Positions 11,660 through 20,877 are shown, counted from the first letter of the stretch. The stretch is DNA of 43,156 nucleotides from SAR86 cluster bacterium (GCA_002402175.1 NVVJ01000028.1:1-43156), one strand, 5' to 3'. Translations and numbers: made by a program. The notes: generated from the letters alone by a model not told the origin.

Positions 11660-12571
11660 TCAATTTATATGAGAGAGGATTCCGTCCAGCTCGTCCAGAG
11701 AATTGTATTTTAGAATAAGCTTTCCTTTACCCTTGGCTGTGTGCTGAATTAGCACCTTGGCACCCAGTTTATCGGCCAGATTATCTTCCAGGTTTTTGAT
11801 ATCTGGGTCTATCACATTACCAGGAGTGCTAGAGCCAGCCCCCGCAATAAGGCGCCTGACAAGGGATTCAGTCTGCCGTACAGAAAGCCCCCGGCCAACT
11901 ACTGACCTTGCAGCCTCGGATTGCTGTAAATCCGGCAAAGATAGCAAAGCTCGGGCATGGCCCATTTCCAGATCGCCATGCTCGAGCATTCGGCGTACAT
12001 CAATAGATAAACCGATTAATCGAATTAAATTAGTAACACTGGCTCTGGATTTTCCAACCGCGTCGGCTACTTCCTGCTGAGTAAGTTCAAATTCGTCTTG
12101 TAGACGTTTTAGAGCCATAGCTTCTTCGATAGGGTTGAGGTTTTCACGCTGAATATTCTCAATTAGAGACATCGCTATGGCAGCTTCGTCTCCAACTGGT
12201 TTGATTATGGTAGGAATTGTGTCCAGACCAGCGATCTGACACGCTCGCCAGCGGCGCTCACCGGCAATAATTTCATATTTATTGGAGGAAATAGGGCGAA
12301 CGATGATCGGCTGCATAACCCCTTGCTTCTTAATGGAGTTAGCTAATTCTTCCAGCGCCTCTTCGTGCATATCTGTGCGGGGCTGGTACTTGCCGCGCTG
12401 AATCAATTCTATCGGGATATTTTTAAGGTCGCCGTCTTTGTCTTCTATAACGGGTGACGCTGCTGGAATCGAGCGGTCTTTGGGCTTGCCCATTAGACTA
12501 GCCATTGTTTCCGTACTACGGGAGGATAAGAGCGCGTCCAAGCCTTTACCGAGTTTTTTCTTGTCTGTCAT
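11660..12571 (-). CDS. parB: Chromosome partitioning protein ParB (parS-binding CTPase)
   Basis: ParB binds parS near the origin, spreads on DNA as a CTP-dependent clamp and loads SMC or its equivalent. The 303-residue protein starts with a basic tail and L-G-K-G-L-D-A-L-L, the ParA-stimulating segment. The CTP-binding domain has Q-P-R near 64-66 and G-E-R-R-W-R-A at 104-110. A helix-turn-helix for parS lies at about 164-185 (L-T-Q-Q-E-V-A-D-A-V-G-K-S-R), and a C-terminal dimer domain ends L-S-H-I-N. It is 39 bases after parA. Two matching parS sequences occur in recF within this window. Confidence 0.96.
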   Translation of the reverse strand: MTDKKKLGKGLDALLSSRSTETMASLMGKPKDRSIPAASPVIEDKDGDLKNIPIELIQRGKYQPRTDMHEEALEELANSIKKQGVMQPIIVRPISSNKYEIIAGERRWRACQIAGLDTIPTIIKPVGDEAAIAMSLIENIQRENLNPIEEAMALKRLQDEFELTQQEVADAVGKSRASVTNLIRLIGLSIDVRRMLEHGDLEMGHARALLSLPDLQQSEAARSVVGRGLSVRQTESLVRRLIAGAGSSTPGNVIDPDIKNLEDNLADKLGAKVLIQHTAKGKGKLILKYNSLDELDGILSHIN

Positions 12572-12610
12572 CTTGCACCTGGGTTCACGTGGTCGGGCTG
12601 ATTCCCTCGG

Positions 12611-13399
12611 TTAGTTGATAGCTCTAGCTGCTGCTTCGTCGTTACGTCGAAGAAGCTCCCCTGCTAAAGCAAGATAGGCAATAGCGCCCCGTGACTGTCG
12701 ATCATATTCAATCACTGGCTTGCCATAACTTGGTGCTTCCGCCAAACGAACGTTTCTAGGAACAACGGTTCGGTAAACCGCATCACCGAAATAGTTGATT
12801 AGCTGACCGTTAACTTCAGTGGTTAGTTTATTTCTTGGGTCATACATTGTGCGTAGTATGCCTTCGATCTGCAGGCCTGGATTAAGCTGGTCGCGAATAG
12901 CGTTAATGGTTTCTATTAATGCTGACAAACCTTCGAGAGCATAGTATTCACATTGCATGGGGATAACCACACCATCGGCTGCTACCAGGGCGTTAATGGT
13001 CAACATATTCAGTGATGGGGGGCAATCGATAACAATGTAGTCGTAACGGTCGCGTATAGAATCTATGATTTGTCGTAATCGCAGCTCTCTGTTGTCTTCG
13101 CTGATTAATTCAATTTCAGCGGCGACCAGATCGCCGTTTGCTGGAAGAACGTCGTAACCTATCCCTTCGGGGTGAGCTACTACTTCATCAAATGTATTGT
13201 GCAACATTAGCACTTCGTAAATAGAAGTTTCCAGAGCTGATTTGTTTACGCCGCTTCCCATTGTGGCGTTGCCCTGAGGATCTAGATCGATCAGCAACAC
13301 TTTCTTGCGAGTAGCATTTAATGAGGCGGCTAAATTAACTGATGTAGTGGTTTTGCCAACGCCACCTTTTTGATTTGCTATTGCTAAAACTTTTCCCAC
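12611..13399 (-). CDS. parA: Chromosome partitioning ATPase ParA (Soj)
   Basis: ParA is the Walker-type ATPase that moves ParB-parS complexes and thereby the origin. The 262-residue protein has the deviant Walker A K-G-G-V-G-K-T-T at about 11-18, Walker A' D-L-D-P-Q-G-N-A-T near 39-47 and Walker B D-Y-I-V-I-D-C-P-P near 119-127. There is no long N-terminal DNA-binding extension, as expected for chromosomal rather than plasmid ParA. It follows rsmG by 62 bases and precedes parB, the standard order near gammaproteobacterial origins outside the enterics. Confidence 0.96.
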   Translation of the reverse strand: MGKVLAIANQKGGVGKTTTSVNLAASLNATRKKVLLIDLDPQGNATMGSGVNKSALETSIYEVLMLHNTFDEVVAHPEGIGYDVLPANGDLVAAEIELISEDNRELRLRQIIDSIRDRYDYIVIDCPPSLNMLTINALVAADGVVIPMQCEYYALEGLSALIETINAIRDQLNPGLQIEGILRTMYDPRNKLTTEVNGQLINYFGDAVYRTVVPRNVRLAEAPSYGKPVIEYDRQSRGAIAYLALAGELLRRNDEAAARAIN

Positions 13400-13461
13400 G
13401 GCTAAATTTCCAATCCCTGTTTTGACAAATTAAAAGGAGTTACTGCCAACCCTTTTGCTAA

Positions 13462-14094
13462 CTATTTTCTATGCATTATTTCAATTAGGTGTCTTTGCGA
13501 ATCGCTGCCCGGTATTTTAAGTTTGATGGTTTTTGTAACCTCAAACTCAACAGGCAGTTCGGTAATTTCATCCTCCGGGTAGTGGCCTTTCATTGCCAGC
13601 AACTTACAACTACTGGAAAATAGTGGCTGAATTTTAGTCACTATGCCTTCAAGCGTGGAGAACGCACGACACATCACCATATCAATTTGCTGCTTACTTT
13701 GATAGTGCTCGACCCGAGAATTTTCGACAGTAATATTGTCTAGATTTAATTCTATTTTAGCCTGAAACAGGAATCTGGTTTTTTTCCCATTGCTGTCGAT
13801 CAATATAAAATGCTTGTCCGGGTTCAATATCGCTAACGGGATTCCTGGCAACCCTGCCCCGGAACCAATATCGATGAATAGTTTTCCACAAAGATGTGGA
13901 CTTACTGCCAGGCTGTCGAGTAAATGTCGAGACACCATGGTTTCAACATCACTGACGCCAGAAAGATTAAAACTGGAGTTCCACTTTTTTAATAATTTCA
14001 GGTAGGCGAGTAACGAGGCCAGGGCTCCCTCAGGGCAGACCAGCCCCATTTCCTGTATTCCTTGTTCTAGCTCTTTAATGATTGATTCTGACAA
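13462..14094 (-). CDS. rsmG: 16S rRNA (guanine527-N7)-methyltransferase
   Basis: RsmG (GidB) methylates N7 of G527 in 16S rRNA using S-adenosylmethionine, and loss gives low-level streptomycin resistance in several bacteria. The 210-residue protein has the SAM-binding motif F-I-D-I-G-S-G-A-G-L-P-G-I-P-L near 70-83, preceded by S-R-H-L-L-D-S-L, a signature of the family. V-M-C-R-A-F-S and L-L-A-M-K-G mark the later methylase motifs. It lies 41 bases after mnmG on the same strand and 62 bases before parA, so the four genes probably form one transcript. Confidence 0.95.
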   Translation of the reverse strand: MSESIIKELEQGIQEMGLVCPEGALASLLAYLKLLKKWNSSFNLSGVSDVETMVSRHLLDSLAVSPHLCGKLFIDIGSGAGLPGIPLAILNPDKHFILIDSNGKKTRFLFQAKIELNLDNITVENSRVEHYQSKQQIDMVMCRAFSTLEGIVTKIQPLFSSSCKLLAMKGHYPEDEITELPVEFEVTKTIKLKIPGSDSQRHLIEIMHRK

Positions 14095-14135
14095 TGTTGC
14101 TTACCTGAGAAAACGACGAGATTAGTAAACCAGTG

Positions 14136-16052
14136 CTAACTCGCTTTGCGATCTATCGAGCGATACTTTTTCAGATAAATTAGCAATAGTGAAATAGCCG
14201 CTGGCGTTATGCCGGGGATACGAGAAGCTCTTCCAATATTTTCTGGTTTCGAAGCGCTTAGTTTTTGTTTGAGTTCGTTCGACAAGCCCTGCATCTGTTG
14301 ATAATCAAAATCATCTGGCAGCAGAGTATTTTCCTGTTTCTTCAGCCGTTCAATTTCTTCGTGCTGACGATCTATATAGCCCTGGTATTTGATTTGTATT
14401 TCTACTTGCTGAGTAACCTGTTGATCCATAATCGAGAGTACTTCTGCTTTTGATTCTTGCGCATTGACTGCCCCATTCAGGCTCGCATAATCAACTCGTG
14501 GACGTGATAGCAGGTCAGCAAGACTATATTCATGGGAGATAGGCTTTTCCAAAAGCTTGTTAACACGTTCAGCTTGTTCGGTGTTTGGTTGCACCCAGGT
14601 ACTGCGTAGTCGTCCTAGCTCACGCTCTATTTTTTCCCGTTTTTCATCGAAGAACTGCCAACGTTCTTCGCTAACGATTCCTAGCTTATAGCCGATTTCG
14701 GTGAGTCTTAAATCAGCGTTATCTTCCCTTAGAGTTAGTCTGTATTCCGCTCTACTGGTAAACATACGGTAGGGCTCGGTTGTGCCAAGGGTTATTAGGT
14801 CGTCGACCAGCACACCGATATAGGCCTCGTCTCGTCTAGGGCACCAGACATCCTTTCCCTGTACTGCTAGCCCAGCATTAATGCCGGCTAATAATCCCTG
14901 TGCAGCGGCTTCCTCGTATCCGGTGGTGCCGTTTATTTGCCCGGCGAAGTACAGACCCTTGATGAATTTTGTTTCAAGGGAATAGTTCAGATCTCTAGGG
15001 TCAAAAAAATCATATTCGATGGCATAGCCAGGACGAGTGATATGAGCTTTCTCAAAGCCTTTGATTTTTTGCACCATAGCGATTTGCACATCGAAAGGTA
15101 GGCTGGTTGATATACCATTGGGGTACAGTTCGTAGGTGTTTAGTCCTTCTGGCTCTACAAAAATCTGGTGAGATGTTTTGTCAGCAAAGCGCATAACTTT
15201 GTCTTCGATAGACGGGCAATAGCGAGGGCCAGTGCCTTCAATAACGCCGGTATACATTGGTGATCTATCGAGACCGTTTCTGATTATTTCGTGGCAATCT
15301 TCGTTGGTTGACGTGATATAGCAATTTATCTGCTTAGGGTGATCTTCCTGGCTACCCAGATAAGACATTATGGGAAGCGGTGTATCGCCCTCCTGAACCT
15401 GCATGACAGAAAAATCAACCGACCTTGCATCAATGCGTGGTGGTGTTCCTGTTTTTAATCGATCTACTCTGAAAGGAAGCTCGCGTAACCTGTTTGCTAA
15501 GGCAATAGCCGGTGGATCACCAGCTCTTCCTCCTGCGCTATTTTCAAGGCCTATATGAATCTTACCGCCTAAGAAAGTTCCTGTGGTGAGAACGACCTGC
15601 GAGGCACGTATCGACATTCCCATTTGGGTTATAACGCCCTTGACCTCACCCGACTCAATAATAAGATCGTCAACTGACTGCTGAAATATTGACAGGTTTT
15701 CCTGCTGTTCAAGAATCTCACGAATCGCGGCTTTATAAAGCACTCTGTCAGCCTGTGCTCGCGTTGCTCTAACAGCTGGGCCTTTGCTGGCATTCAATAC
15801 ACGAAATTGTATGCCGGCGCGGTCGACCGCTTTTGCCATTGCCCCGCCTAGAGCGTCAACTTCTTTGACCAGATGGCTTTTACCAATTCCACCGATGGCT
15901 GGATTACAGGACATTTGCCCCAGGGTCTCAATGCTATGGGTAACGAGCAGGGTATTCACGCCAAGTCGAGCACTGGCCAGGGCAGCCTCTGTTCCGGCAT
16001 GTCCACCACCTACTACGATTACGTCGAATTCGCCTGGGTATTGCATAGTCAT
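14136..16052 (-). CDS. mnmG: tRNA uridine-5-carboxymethylaminomethyl modification enzyme MnmG (GidA)
   Basis: MnmG is the FAD enzyme that works with MnmE to build cmnm5U at wobble position 34 of several tRNAs. The 638-residue chain has the dinucleotide-binding motif [12 protein letters not shown] near 13-24. The GidA signatures [14 protein letters not shown] and [11 protein letters not shown] are present, as is [13 protein letters not shown]. The C-terminal helical part ends with the typical [11 protein letters not shown]. Length is slightly above that of E. coli (629). A start two codons later (M-Q-Y-P) is also possible. It follows the AT-rich gap shared with mnmE. Confidence 0.97.
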   Translation of the reverse strand: MTMQYPGEFDVIVVGGGHAGTEAALASARLGVNTLLVTHSIETLGQMSCNPAIGGIGKSHLVKEVDALGGAMAKAVDRAGIQFRVLNASKGPAVRATRAQADRVLYKAAIREILEQQENLSIFQQSVDDLIIESGEVKGVITQMGMSIRASQVVLTTGTFLGGKIHIGLENSAGGRAGDPPAIALANRLRELPFRVDRLKTGTPPRIDARSVDFSVMQVQEGDTPLPIMSYLGSQEDHPKQINCYITSTNEDCHEIIRNGLDRSPMYTGVIEGTGPRYCPSIEDKVMRFADKTSHQIFVEPEGLNTYELYPNGISTSLPFDVQIAMVQKIKGFEKAHITRPGYAIEYDFFDPRDLNYSLETKFIKGLYFAGQINGTTGYEEAAAQGLLAGINAGLAVQGKDVWCPRRDEAYIGVLVDDLITLGTTEPYRMFTSRAEYRLTLREDNADLRLTEIGYKLGIVSEERWQFFDEKREKIERELGRLRSTWVQPNTEQAERVNKLLEKPISHEYSLADLLSRPRVDYASLNGAVNAQESKAEVLSIMDQQVTQQVEIQIKYQGYIDRQHEEIERLKKQENTLLPDDFDYQQMQGLSNELKQKLSASKPENIGRASRIPGITPAAISLLLIYLKKYRSIDRKAS

Positions 16053-16405
16053 CTTAAGCGCGTTTTTGGGGCTGGGAAGTATAAAGCTAATTCTATTTAC
16101 ATGTAGATTATTATTTAACTACAAAATACTAGTTAGTAGTTAATAGATAGTTATGTATATAAAGGTATAGATGTTGATATTAATAGTAACTGGGTTTTCT
16201 GTGGATATCAGATATAAGCCTTTATGTTACAAATACTTAAACCAATGATAAAACGGTACAGAAGCTCTTTATATACTAACAATAAGCTTTGGGTTATATG
16301 TGCATAATATTTCACTAGCTGAATCAGCTTAAAGTTTGGTCTGGGGTATACACCGTTTATGCAGGTTATAGGGCTGGTTATTAACAGGCTATTGATAAAG
16401 TTTTT
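16053..16405. other. AT-rich mnmE-mnmG gap with DnaA-box-like sites
   Basis: This 353-base gap has no gene. It is strongly AT-rich, above all between 16090 and 16310. It holds TTATGCACA on the minus strand (16299-16307, fits TTWTNCACA), ATATCCACA on the minus strand (16200-16208, one mismatch) and TTATTAACA on the plus strand (16378-16386, one mismatch). A small inverted repeat AGCTGA-A-TCAGCT lies at 16317-16329. The mnmG promoter should be here, but no clear -35/-10 pair stood out. Confidence 0.55.
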
Positions 16406-17806
16406 TTATTTTCCTACGCAAAAATTTGAAAAGATCTCTCCTAGCAAATCATCGCTCGAGAACTCTCCAGTGATTGTGCCAAGCTCGGCCTGGGCAAGTC
16501 GCAAATCTTCGGCAATTAATTCCAACGGAGATTGATCATTAATATGGTTCATTGCGGACTCTATTAACTGTTTTGTGTTTCGCAGCGCAATGAGATGCCG
16601 CTCACGGGCGACAAAGGCCCCCTCTTCTGCTGAATTAAAGCCGGTAATAGTTTTTAAATGTTCCTTTAGTAAATCCATCCCTTTTGCATGTTTAGCAGAA
16701 AGGCTAATAGTAGTTAGTTCGGTTTTGCCTAATTTTACTTGGCATTTTTCAGCCTGGGCAGTTTCTACTAAGTCAATTTTGTTAAAGACCAGAGTTGTAT
16801 TTTGGAGGTTTTCAATTTCGTGAACTGACTTATTACTGAGTAATACAAGAGGTGCTAACAACTTTTCAACATCTTGTTCAGCCGTTGATTTATCAATAAC
16901 CAAAAGTATTTGATCTGCTTGTTCGATAGCTACTTGTGCGCGCCTTACGCCTTCTTTTTCGACAATATCTTCACTGGCTCTTAAGCCTGCTGTGTCTATT
17001 ATATGTACAGGCATTCCGTCTATGGTTATTTTTTCAGTTAGTAAGTCGCGAGTAGTTCCGGGAATGTCAGTTACTATGGCGCTGTCTAAGCCGGAGAGCG
17101 CATTTAACAGACTGGATTTTCCTGCATTTGGTTTGCCCGCGATTACTACATTAATTCCTTCTTTAAGTAGTGCGCCCTGCTGGGCCTGACTTAATGTCGC
17201 CACTAGCGAAGATAATATCTCTAGCAATGATTCTTTTACTCCGGTATCTGAAACTATATCGATATCTTCATCGGAAAAATCTATTGCGGCTTCTACATTG
17301 ACCCGTGCGCTGACGAGCTGTTGTAACAGGGTGTGTATTTTCTGAGAGAATTCACCCTGTAACGTTCTAATAGCAGATCGGGCTGCTTGCTGAGAGCTAG
17401 AATCAATAAGATCCGCGATCGCTTCGGCTTGCAAAAGGTCGATTTTATTATTAAGGAATGATCGTTCAGAGAATTCACCTGGGCGCGCTAGTCTTGCGCC
17501 AGAAGAAATTACCGTATCTAACAATGCTTTTTGCACATAGACACCGCCGTGTCCCTGCAGCTCGATAACATCTTCGCCGGTGAAAGAATGAGGTTGTTTG
17601 AAGAAAAGAGCGATTCCCTGATCAATAACTTCATGCTCAGTATTCAGGAAATCACTATAGTGTGCGTATCGGGGCTTGGGTGTAAACCCTAAAATTCTTA
17701 CCGCGATTGACAGCGCTTCAGGGCCAGAGATTCTGACTATGCCAACACCAGACCTACCAGGCGGTGTGGCAATGGCGCAGATTGTATCTGTATCTATTAG
17801 CGGCAT
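16406..17806 (-). CDS. mnmE: tRNA modification GTPase MnmE (TrmE)
   Basis: MnmE is the GTPase partner of MnmG in wobble-uridine modification. The 466-residue protein has the tetrahydrofolate-binding N-domain (about 1-120, starting D-T-D-T-I-C-A-I-A-T-P-P-G-R-S-G-V-G), a helical domain and an inserted G domain. The G domain has P-loop G-K-P-N-A-G-K-S-S at about 226-234, then D-I-P-G-T-T-R-D and D-T-A-G-L-R. The chain ends F-C-V-G-K, the C-x-G-K end that carries the functional cysteine. It lies 21 bases after yidC. The partner mnmG follows only after the AT-rich gap. Confidence 0.97.
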   Translation of the reverse strand: MPLIDTDTICAIATPPGRSGVGIVRISGPEALSIAVRILGFTPKPRYAHYSDFLNTEHEVIDQGIALFFKQPHSFTGEDVIELQGHGGVYVQKALLDTVISSGARLARPGEFSERSFLNNKIDLLQAEAIADLIDSSSQQAARSAIRTLQGEFSQKIHTLLQQLVSARVNVEAAIDFSDEDIDIVSDTGVKESLLEILSSLVATLSQAQQGALLKEGINVVIAGKPNAGKSSLLNALSGLDSAIVTDIPGTTRDLLTEKITIDGMPVHIIDTAGLRASEDIVEKEGVRRAQVAIEQADQILLVIDKSTAEQDVEKLLAPLVLLSNKSVHEIENLQNTTLVFNKIDLVETAQAEKCQVKLGKTELTTISLSAKHAKGMDLLKEHLKTITGFNSAEEGAFVARERHLIALRNTKQLIESAMNHINDQSPLELIAEDLRLAQAELGTITGEFSSDDLLGEIFSNFCVGK

Positions 17807-17827
17807 TAGATGTCGATGTAGGGGAAA

Positions 17828-19546
17828 TTAACTAGCCTTTTTAGCTTCGTAAGAGGCTTCAATTTTGCGAGTTATATACCACTGCTGCAAAATACCTAGC
17901 GCGCCGTTGGTCAGCCAGTAAAGTACGAGACCTGCCGGGAACCACAGGAACAATACGGTCATCATGATAGGCATCAGCTTCATGACTTTAGCCTGCATAG
18001 GATCGGCTGGGGCAGGACTTAAGGTAGTTTGCAAATACATGGTCGCGCCCATCAATAGCGGCAATACAAAAAATGGATCACGTACTGACAGATCATTTAG
18101 CCAGAAAATAAAAGGCGCGTGTCTAAGCTCTACGCTTTCTAGTAGCACCCAATAAAGCGAAATGAATACTGGCATCTGCACCAACATTGGAAGACATCCA
18201 CCAAAGGGGTTAATTTTCTCTTTCTTATAGAGATCCATGGTGGCTTTTTGCAGCTTCATTTTATCATCGCCGTAGCTTTCTTTAAGCTGCTGCATTTTAG
18301 GCATCAAGCGCCTCATGCCGGCCATAGATTTATATTGGGTTTCAGACAATTTATAAAAAGCACCCTTTACGCAAACCGTGAGCAGGATAATAGAAACACC
18401 AAAGTTTCCTACCATGGAATTAATCTGGGAAAGTAGCCAATAGATCGGGCCGGCAATAAACCATAGAAAGCTGTAGTCGATAGTCTTATCCAGGCCCGGC
18501 GATATATCCCGAAGAACGTACTGATCCTTGGGCCCGGCGTAATACTGAACTTTATGTGTCAGGGTTTCTCCCGCAGGCACTACAAATGCACTGCTAGTGA
18601 ATTCACCGTAATATTGGTTGGTCTGGTTTTTTCTCGTGGTCATACGATTCAGCGAATCGACATCGGGAACCCATGCGCTTAAAAAATAATGCTGGCTAAA
18701 CCCGATCCATCCACCTGTAGTTTCTACAGTTGTTAAACCGTCGTCATCAATGTCGTCAAACTCGATCTCCATATAGGGATCATCTTCGGTGGTGGTTACA
18801 AAGCCGAGGTAGGTTCGACTAAGCCCGCCAGCATCACTAGGGTCATCAAAATCGTCGCGTTTAATTTGGCCAAACGCATTAGCCTGCCAGTCATTTGAGC
18901 TAGTGTTGTTGACGATAAAGCTAACATCAATCAAATAACTGTCACGATGGAAAGTATAGCGCTTCGTTACCTGTACGCCATTGTCGGTTACGGTAATCAG
19001 ATCTACATCTAGCTGAGACTCTGACTCACTCATCTGATAAGAACTCGCACTAGAGCTGTATATCGCACGTCCGGCTGTGTCGGTACCGTCGCGGCCAATG
19101 AGTCCGCTCTGAGCAACATAGTTTCTGCCAGCGATACTGTCGAGTAATACAAAGGGATCATCTGGCACATCTATACGCTTCAGGTACAGCGGCAGCGCAA
19201 GGTAGGCAATGTCGCCGCCGACTGGATTTAGCCGAACTTCAAAAGTGTCGGTAGTAATAGAAATAAACTGCGAAACATCAACATTGTTAACGGTAGGTGT
19301 ATTTGTTACTGGCGAAGAGATTACCGGTGTATCGCTTTGGTCGTTAGTTACGATAGTGGTCACTCTGGCTGGTACATCAGACGGTAAGTCGTTAGCTGCA
19401 GTCTGGTTACCTGGAATTTGTGGTATTTCCGACAGTATTGACCCGCCGTCGTCAATAACAGGCGGATAGTCTTCCTGCCAGGCTAGCAACATTAGATAGG
19501 TAATGATGGCCAAAGATGTATACAGGGCAAAACGAGTCAGATCCAT
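17828..19546 (-). CDS. yidC: Membrane protein insertase YidC
   Basis: YidC inserts and folds inner-membrane proteins, alone or with Sec, including the Fo c subunit encoded in this window. The 572-residue chain has an N-terminal membrane helix (about 6-24), a Ser/Thr/Asp-rich linker and a large periplasmic P1 domain (to about 340). The conserved core of five membrane helices follows, with Y-K-S-M-A-G-M-R-R-L-M-P-K-M, then N-P-F-G-G-C-L-P-M-L-V-Q-M-P-V. It ends in a short basic tail. Length is as in other Gram-negative YidC proteins. The linker is notably acidic and polar. It sits 6 bases after yidD. Confidence 0.97.
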   Translation of the reverse strand: MDLTRFALYTSLAIITYLMLLAWQEDYPPVIDDGGSILSEIPQIPGNQTAANDLPSDVPARVTTIVTNDQSDTPVISSPVTNTPTVNNVDVSQFISITTDTFEVRLNPVGGDIAYLALPLYLKRIDVPDDPFVLLDSIAGRNYVAQSGLIGRDGTDTAGRAIYSSSASSYQMSESESQLDVDLITVTDNGVQVTKRYTFHRDSYLIDVSFIVNNTSSNDWQANAFGQIKRDDFDDPSDAGGLSRTYLGFVTTTEDDPYMEIEFDDIDDDGLTTVETTGGWIGFSQHYFLSAWVPDVDSLNRMTTRKNQTNQYYGEFTSSAFVVPAGETLTHKVQYYAGPKDQYVLRDISPGLDKTIDYSFLWFIAGPIYWLLSQINSMVGNFGVSIILLTVCVKGAFYKLSETQYKSMAGMRRLMPKMQQLKESYGDDKMKLQKATMDLYKKEKINPFGGCLPMLVQMPVFISLYWVLLESVELRHAPFIFWLNDLSVRDPFFVLPLLMGATMYLQTTLSPAPADPMQAKVMKLMPIMMTVLFLWFPAGLVLYWLTNGALGILQQWYITRKIEASYEAKKAS

Positions 19547-19552
19547 ATTGAA

Positions 19553-19831
19553 CTACTTATTAGTCAGGTGAGAGTGAAGGTCTTTGTTGTTAAGAAGGGA
19601 GTTATCAATATCAGTTTTTTCAGGGACAGGGTCATAACCACCCTCGTGCCATGGATGACAACTACCTATGCGGCGCGCTCCTAACCAGGAACCCTTAAGG
19701 GAACCGTGTATCTGGATTGCTTCTTTAGTGTATTGGGAACAGCTTGGATAAAAGCGGCATTGTCTGCCAATTAGCAAACTCAGCGTAGACTGATAAATAA
19801 CGATTAAACCAATTAGTAACTTATCTATCAT
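19553..19831 (-). CDS. yidD: Membrane protein insertion efficiency factor YidD
   Basis: YidD is a small membrane-associated protein that improves YidC-dependent insertion. The 92-residue protein shows the family core [11 protein letters not shown] near 25-35, later G-S-W-L-G-A-R-R-I, and [13 protein letters not shown]. An amphipathic N-terminal helix ([13 protein letters not shown]) precedes it. It begins 9 bases after the rnpA stop and ends 6 bases before yidC, so the cluster is tightly packed. The polar C-terminal tail of about 15 residues is variable in the family. Confidence 0.95.
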   Translation of the reverse strand: MIDKLLIGLIVIYQSTLSLLIGRQCRFYPSCSQYTKEAIQIHGSLKGSWLGARRIGSCHPWHEGGYDPVPEKTDIDNSLLNNKDLHSHLTNK

Positions 19832-19840
19832 GTTAACTGT

Positions 19841-20227
19841 TTACTCGTTAGCTAAGAGTTTTGCGGCATTTCGTTTAAGCTTTGTATCGAGCTCTAGCCA
19901 CAATGCCGTAAAGGTTTCTGATATCTGTTTGTTGTCCAGTTTATCAGCATCTTTTCTGGCTAGCACAACTATATCCAGATTGGCTAAAAGTTGGGAGTTG
20001 CGCCTAAACGAGTCTCGAGTAAGGCGTTTGATCCTGTTCCTGTGAACTGCCAAAGGAACATGCTTTTTTGCAATAACCAAACCCAGCCTTGGCCTTGATC
20101 TATTGTCGCTGATAGCAAGTATTAGAAAATGGCGAGTTGAAACTCTGAACTGAGCGTTCGAAAAGACAGCCTTATAGTCGGCGGCATTTAATAGCCGAGC
20201 ACTTTTTGAAAAGCCATAATCATCCAC
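19841..20227 (-). CDS. rnpA: Ribonuclease P protein component
   Basis: RnpA is the protein subunit that helps the RNase P RNA cleave tRNA 5' leaders. The 128-residue basic protein starts at a GTG and has F-S-K-S-A-R-L-L-N near the start. The RNR signature follows as H-R-N-R-I-K-R-L-T-R-D-S-F-R at about 60-73. D-I-V-V-L-A-R-K-D-A then leads into the final helix. It follows rpmH as in nearly all bacteria. No in-frame ATG is available upstream or near the start, so GTG at 20227 is the best choice. The RNA subunit gene (rnpB) is not in the window. Confidence 0.95.
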   Translation of the reverse strand: MDDYGFSKSARLLNAADYKAVFSNAQFRVSTRHFLILAISDNRSRPRLGLVIAKKHVPLAVHRNRIKRLTRDSFRRNSQLLANLDIVVLARKDADKLDNKQISETFTALWLELDTKLKRNAAKLLANE

Positions 20228-20270
20228 TTTTCGTACTCTTTATCTTGCCAGGCGGAAGCGAAAGCAGAGC

Positions 20271-20405
20271 TTATGCTGAAAGCTTGGCACGGCCTTTAGC
20301 GCGACGTCTTTTTATAACCAGGCGACCACCTTTGGTTGCCATACGTGCTCTAAAACCATGGGTACGAGCTCGTTTTAATACGCTGGGTTGAAATGTTCTT
20401 TTCAT
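20271..20405 (-). CDS. rpmH: 50S ribosomal protein L34
   Basis: This is a 44-residue, strongly basic protein beginning M-K-R-T-F-Q-P-S and ending R-A-K-L-S-A. It contains the universal block R-T-H-G-F-R-A-R-M and the K-R-R-R-A-K-G-R tail. Length and sequence match bacterial L34 almost residue for residue. It is the first gene of the rpmH-rnpA-yidD-yidC-mnmE run that points away from the origin. Its promoter is proposed at 20469-20497, which leaves a leader of about 55 bases. Confidence 0.98.
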   Translation of the reverse strand: MKRTFQPSVLKRARTHGFRARMATKGGRLVIKRRRAKGRAKLSA

Positions 20406-20468
20406 AACAGTAATTCCGATTTTTTAAATCACAAACCGAAACTACCCGGTTCGAAAAAGGAGGCGCGA

Positions 20469-20497
20469 ATTCTAGTGTTTTTACCGCTAAGTTGCAA
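20469..20497 (-). promoter_or_regulatory. Sigma70-type promoter for rpmH-rnpA
   Basis: On the minus strand TTGCAA (20497-20492, 4 of 6) is followed after 17 bases by TAGAAT (20474-20469, 5 of 6). It lies 64 bases upstream of the rpmH start and faces away from the origin. A weak inverted repeat (AACCG...CGGTT, around 20437-20454) lies in the leader. Confidence 0.55.
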
Positions 20498-20640
20498 TGG
20501 TAATTAGAGTTGTTGTAATTGATTAAGGGACTAGCCTAGTTTGGCCGCTAGCTCCGAGCGCTACTTCCATTTCCATTGTTTCAGATTTGAAGTTCCAGGC
20601 TTGAAAATCGATATCTCATAATCGGAAAAACATCCAGAAT

Positions 20641-20649
20641 TTATTAACA
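20641..20649 (+). promoter_or_regulatory. DnaA box, degenerate
   Basis: TTATTAACA differs from TTWTNCACA at one position. It is the first of three same-strand boxes within 35 bases. Confidence 0.4.
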
Positions 20650-20651
20650 AG

Positions 20652-20660
20652 TTATCCACA
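20652..20660 (+). promoter_or_regulatory. DnaA box, perfect TTATCCACA
   Basis: This is an exact match to the strongest DnaA-box sequence, located 218 bases ahead of dnaA inside the proposed oriC. Confidence 0.85.
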
Positions 20661-20666
20661 GCTTTG

Positions 20667-20675
20667 TTATCAACA
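20667..20675 (+). promoter_or_regulatory. DnaA box, one mismatch
   Basis: TTATCAACA differs from the consensus at one base and follows the perfect box by 6 bases in the same orientation. Confidence 0.55.
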
Positions 20676-20800
20676 GGCTAGAGAACATAGTGGCCTTTTG
20701 GCTTTATTTTGAGTCGGGTTTTTCCAGTAAAAATTAGATAACCTATTGATATATATAATAATTAATAGACATGAAATAACCGATAATTATTCATATAGTC

Positions 20801-20809
20801 AGTGGATAA
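20801..20809 (-). promoter_or_regulatory. DnaA box on the minus strand, one mismatch
   Basis: The plus strand reads AGTGGATAA, which is TTATCCACT on the minus strand. It lies just beyond the AT-rich stretch and about 70 bases before dnaA, a place where it could serve initiation or dnaA autoregulation. Confidence 0.55.
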
Positions 20810-20877
20810 CTCTATGGGTACTGGTTAGAATTAGCGCCTGATTTATTAATAGAATAATAATTACGGACAGGATAAAC

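Larger units (their letters stand above)
20498..20877. other. Probable chromosomal replication origin (oriC)
   Basis: This gene-free stretch between rpmH and dnaA is where Pseudomonas-type origins lie. It holds a cluster of DnaA-box sequences at 20641-20675, a very AT-rich stretch at about 20725-20800 suited to unwinding, and a further inverted box at 20801-20809. Genes on the left point left and genes on the right point right, as expected for bidirectional replication from here. The exact limits are inferred. The dnaA promoter should also lie here but was not identified with confidence. Confidence 0.85.

Noticed and set aside
12585..12600. CACGTG in the parA-parB gap as a third parS
   Set aside because: The flanks do not fit TGTTN/NAACA; only the CACGTG core matches.
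20437..20454. AACCG...CGGTT repeat in the rpmH leader as an attenuator
   Set aside because: The stem is only 5 pairs with no T run, and it lies in the short leader of a ribosomal protein gene, so regulation cannot be claimed.
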